A model generated the notes under the pieces. The model did no database searches. It saw nothing but the letters and a program-made list of their open reading frames with translations, and was not told where the DNA came from. The position numbers were made by a program, and so were the translations under genes. Below are positions 5,549-7,191 of a stretch of 7,191 bases of DNA, piece by piece. The DNA is from CAILAD01 sp964397085 (GTDB lineage: Bacteria > Patescibacteriota > Saccharimonadia > CAILAD01 > BJGX01), in assembly GCA_964397085.1 (NCBI GenBank), contig CAYNHH010000041.1, forward strand, positions 1 through 7,191, read 5' to 3'. The stretch's first letter is position 1. Each line of letters starts with the position of its first letter.

Positions 5549-5769
5549 CGTACTCTTACAAGGATAAGCAGTATTTCAGATACCACTTCGCATTGCGGAG
5601 ACCGGTTTGTGAGCTTATCCCTGCAAGCGTTCCTGTGACAAACTTATCAGATTAGGGAATCATATTAACAACTTCAGGTCGAAGTTCCTTGTCTCGATTA
5701 TTCGAGAGCCAGATAAGCCACAGATGACCGTCAATAGGCGGTGGGAGATTCTGTATTAGTAAAAAGATC
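5549..5769 (+). promoter_or_regulatory. Structured 5' leader RNA of the LysM-CHAP hydrolase gene (candidate regulatory RNA)
   Basis: A long leader with several stems found by eye. A long arm pairs CTTACA (5555-5560) and GGATAAGC (5562-5569) with GCTTATCC (5613-5620) and TGCAAG (5622-5627), with two mismatched positions. Bases 5544-5550 could extend it with 5628-5634, partly before the expected transcript start. Inside the arm, CTTCGC (5586-5591) pairs with GCGGAG (5595-5600), flanked by ACC/GGT. A second domain is closed by CTTATC (5643-5648) with GATAAG (5712-5717). It encloses AACTTC/GAAGTT (5670-5675/5681-5686) and TCTCGA/TCGAGA (5692-5697/5702-5707). A small ACCG/CGGT hairpin (5727-5730/5739-5742) lies near the start codon. 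I compared it by memory with ydaO/c-di-AMP and other common riboswitches and saw no match to their conserved cores. A cis-regulatory role is inferred. Confidence 0.6.
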
Positions 5770-6921
5770 ATGGGCTTGCCCCTTCAAGTGCGTCGTGAAA
5801 ATTTCACAAGCGTGGGACAACCAGAAACTTTTGCCAAAACAAACACACTTTCTCAAAAAATAGAAAGTTCCCGAACTCAAAATCGAATATCGAATACAAC
5901 TCTTCCGTTATTTTCTCGTAACGGTCTAGGAAGATTTGCTATACATGCTGGCTTCATTGCACTTGTTGTCGTGGCTGTAACTGCTGGTAAAGTAAGCTCT
6001 CAATCGAGCCTTATTGCTACTAGTGCAACCACATCTAGAGATGATAGCACTTCGCTTATTACAACCGCTGCAGTTCTCTCAGAGGGTACTTCTTCTCTTG
6101 TTTCGGCCGATCTCAATCAAAAAGCCAAAGATTTGAACGCTCAGTCTACCCTCACTACTGCTGGTGATGACTTTTTAGCCAAAAAACAACCTGTTATGAC
6201 TGCAGGCGCTCCAAGTAGAGACATTTTGGCTTACACAGTAAAAGAAGGTGATACATTAGGTTCACTTTCAGTCAAATTTAATATCACTTCTGACACTATC
6301 AAGTGGGCCAACAATATTACTGATGAAAACAGCATTAAGCCTGGTGCTAAGCTTACTATTCTTCCTGTATCTGGTATCTTATACACCGGTACTGGTAATG
6401 ATGACCTGGGCGAAATAGCCTCACGTTTTCAATCAAATGCAGCCCTTGTGGACAGCTTTAACTCATTAGATGGTAAATCACCAGCAGAGGGTCAAAAGAT
6501 TGTTATACCTGATGGTGTGAAGCCTACAGAAGTCGTTGCCCCAACTGTTCAGATTGCAGTAGCCAATACGACAACTAACTCAGCAAAATCTGGCCCAGCT
6601 ATCTCTTACAATCTAAAAGCAGGTAGCGGTAACAATTACGCCTATGGGTATTGTACTTGGTATGTTGCTAACAGACGGTATATTCCACCTTCACTTGGTA
6701 ATGCAAGCCAGTGGCCGTACTCAGCTCCGGGTAGAGGTATGACTGTAAGCAATAGTCCTGTTGCTGGCGCAGCCGGTGTAACTCGATACGGTAACCACGT
6801 AGTGTACATTGAGCGTGTTGAAGGTGGTACAGTGTATTACACAGAAATGAACGGCCCAGCTGGTTGGGGTAGAGTTAATGCTGGCAGCGCTCCTGCAAGC
6901 AACTTCAGATACGTATACTAA
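5770..6921 (+). CDS. Membrane-anchored LysM-CHAP peptidoglycan hydrolase
   Basis: A 383-residue cell-wall hydrolase. Residues 1-55 are a polar, probably cytoplasmic tail, followed by one membrane segment at about 56-73 (AIHAGFIALVVVAVTAG). A Ser/Thr-rich linker leads to a LysM domain at about 154-198 (YTVKEGDTLGSLSVKFNIT) and a more divergent LysM-like repeat at about 202-248 ending KIVIPDG; both should bind glycan. The C-terminal CHAP domain (about 288-383) resembles staphylococcal SsaA-type domains: GYCTWYVANRR with nucleophile C295, GNASQWP, GNHVVYIE with H343, and TEMNGPAGWG as third-residue region. CHAP enzymes act as amidases or endopeptidases on stem peptides or cross-bridges; which bond is cut cannot be told. 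The ATG lacks a strong ribosome binding site: GGGAG is 22 bases away. GTG at 5788 or 5812 are alternatives, but all keep the long tail. It is transcribed alone from its own promoter and leader. Confidence 0.88.
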   Translation: MGLPLQVRRENFTSVGQPETFAKTNTLSQKIESSRTQNRISNTTLPLFSRNGLGRFAIHAGFIALVVVAVTAGKVSSQSSLIATSATTSRDDSTSLITTAAVLSEGTSSLVSADLNQKAKDLNAQSTLTTAGDDFLAKKQPVMTAGAPSRDILAYTVKEGDTLGSLSVKFNITSDTIKWANNITDENSIKPGAKLTILPVSGILYTGTGNDDLGEIASRFQSNAALVDSFNSLDGKSPAEGQKIVIPDGVKPTEVVAPTVQIAVANTTTNSAKSGPAISYNLKAGSGNNYAYGYCTWYVANRRYIPPSLGNASQWPYSAPGRGMTVSNSPVAGAAGVTRYGNHVVYIERVEGGTVYYTEMNGPAGWGRVNAGSAPASNFRYVY

Positions 6922-6957
6922 TACTTTCGAAAACAAAATAAGACAAATATAAAAATT

Positions 6958-6981
6958 GCCCCGACGCTCGTCGGGGCTTTT
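6958..6981. terminator. Bidirectional rho-independent terminator
   Basis: GCCCCGAC (6958-6965) and GTCGGGGC (6970-6977) form a perfect 8-bp stem with a 4-base loop. TTTT follows on the plus strand (6978-6981), and an AAAAATT run (6951-6957) gives a T-tract on the minus strand. It lies between two convergent genes and can end both transcripts. Confidence 0.92.
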
Positions 6982-6987
6982 GGTTTG

Positions 6988-7191
6988 TTACCTTTGGCTA
7001 GGTGACCACTTATCACGCATGATCTCTGTGGTGACATGATCTTGCCATTTGCCATCACGCCAAAAATGCTCTCGTTGTATGCCAGCTACTTGGTATCCTG
7101 CTCGTTCTTGCATCTTTGCGCTGGCAGTATTGTCAGCCAGATAGCCAGAGCATATCTTGCGAAGTGGCAGAGCAGTAAATGCCCAGTCAAG
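6988..7191 (-). CDS. GNAT family N-acetyltransferase (RimJ/RimL type), C-terminal part
   Basis: Reading the minus strand from the right edge gives 67 residues ending in TAA (6990-6988); the N-terminal part lies outside the window. The motif YLADNTASAKMQERAGYQVAG (visible residues 17-37) is the classic C-terminal part of RimJ/RimL-type GNAT proteins, where Asn and Ser help bind acetyl-CoA and the following helix leads to a G-[FY] turn. REHFWRDGKWQDHV (40-53) matches the usual R-x(4)-RDGKW-D ending of the family. These enzymes transfer an acetyl group from acetyl-CoA to an amine on a protein N-terminus or a small molecule; the substrate cannot be told. It converges on the LysM-CHAP gene with a shared terminator between them, so it is not part of that unit. 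Confidence 0.85.
   Translation of the reverse strand, partial: LDWAFTALPLRKICSGYLADNTASAKMQERAGYQVAGIQREHFWRDGKWQDHVTTEIMRDKWSPSQR

Larger units (their letters stand above)
5475..5769 (+). other. Non-coding stretch between mltG and the LysM-CHAP gene
   Basis: The 295 bases between the two genes hold an A-rich stretch without a recognisable terminator (5475-5513), a strong promoter (5514-5542), and a leader RNA of about 220 bases with several stems. The only small open frame worth noting is an 11-codon one at 5724-5759 (MTVNRRWEILY), which ends ten bases before the hydrolase start. It has no clear ribosome binding site, so I do not call it a gene. Confidence 0.7.

Noticed and set aside
5549..5769. 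ydaO (c-di-AMP), cobalamin, TPP or M-box riboswitch
   Set aside because: Context and fragments such as AGCCAGATAAGCC prompted the idea, but the conserved cores of these classes, as I remember them, are not present. A covariance-model search would be needed to exclude a divergent member.
6721..6936. Minus-strand frame opposite the CHAP domain
   Set aside because: Antisense to the catalytic His and the end of the CHAP domain, and it would start in the intergenic region without a ribosome binding site.

Overview
The window looks like a piece of a chromosome from a Patescibacteria/CPR-type bacterium, most likely Candidatus Saccharibacteria (TM7) or a relative. This rests on gene content and protein style: an FtsA-like ATPase next to a one-pass membrane protein with a baseplate-J-like extracellular part, RuvX followed by MltG, and a LysM-CHAP wall hydrolase. 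No rRNA or ribosomal protein gene is present to confirm it. TGA works as a stop codon (two genes end with it), so the code-25 CPR lineages (SR1/Gracilibacteria) are unlikely. Nothing in the window points to a phage, insertion sequence or CRISPR array.

Layout. The left end (1-413, minus) is the start of an unrecognised soluble protein with a textbook promoter and ribosome binding site. Next (505-1392, minus) is a CDP-alcohol phosphatidyltransferase that ends in two closely spaced terminator hairpins. A divergent promoter region (about 1393-1504) leads rightward to an FtsA-like actin-fold ATPase (1505-2785). After an 89-base gap with inverted repeats and a promoter almost touching the start codon comes the baseplate-J-like membrane protein (2875-4542). 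It overlaps ruvX by four bases (4539 onward). An assembly gap of exactly 100 N (4856-4955) removes the end of ruvX and the front of mltG; an open frame running through the Ns is an artefact. The visible mltG end stops at 5474.

A 295-base non-coding stretch (5475-5769) follows. It carries a strong extended -10 promoter and a leader RNA that can fold into several stems, with a repeated GATAAG/CTTATC set allowing alternative pairings. It precedes the LysM-CHAP hydrolase (5770-6921). A bidirectional terminator (6958-6981) separates that gene from a convergent, partial GNAT acetyltransferase (6988-7191, minus).

How the genes fit together. Most of the window concerns the cell envelope: phospholipid head-group synthesis, a probable division or membrane-associated filament protein, a bitopic surface protein, a lytic transglycosylase that cleaves nascent glycan strands, and a peptidoglycan hydrolase with its own regulated-looking leader. 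RuvX (Holliday junction/rRNA processing family) is the housekeeping exception. The best candidate for something undescribed is the structured leader of the LysM-CHAP gene.
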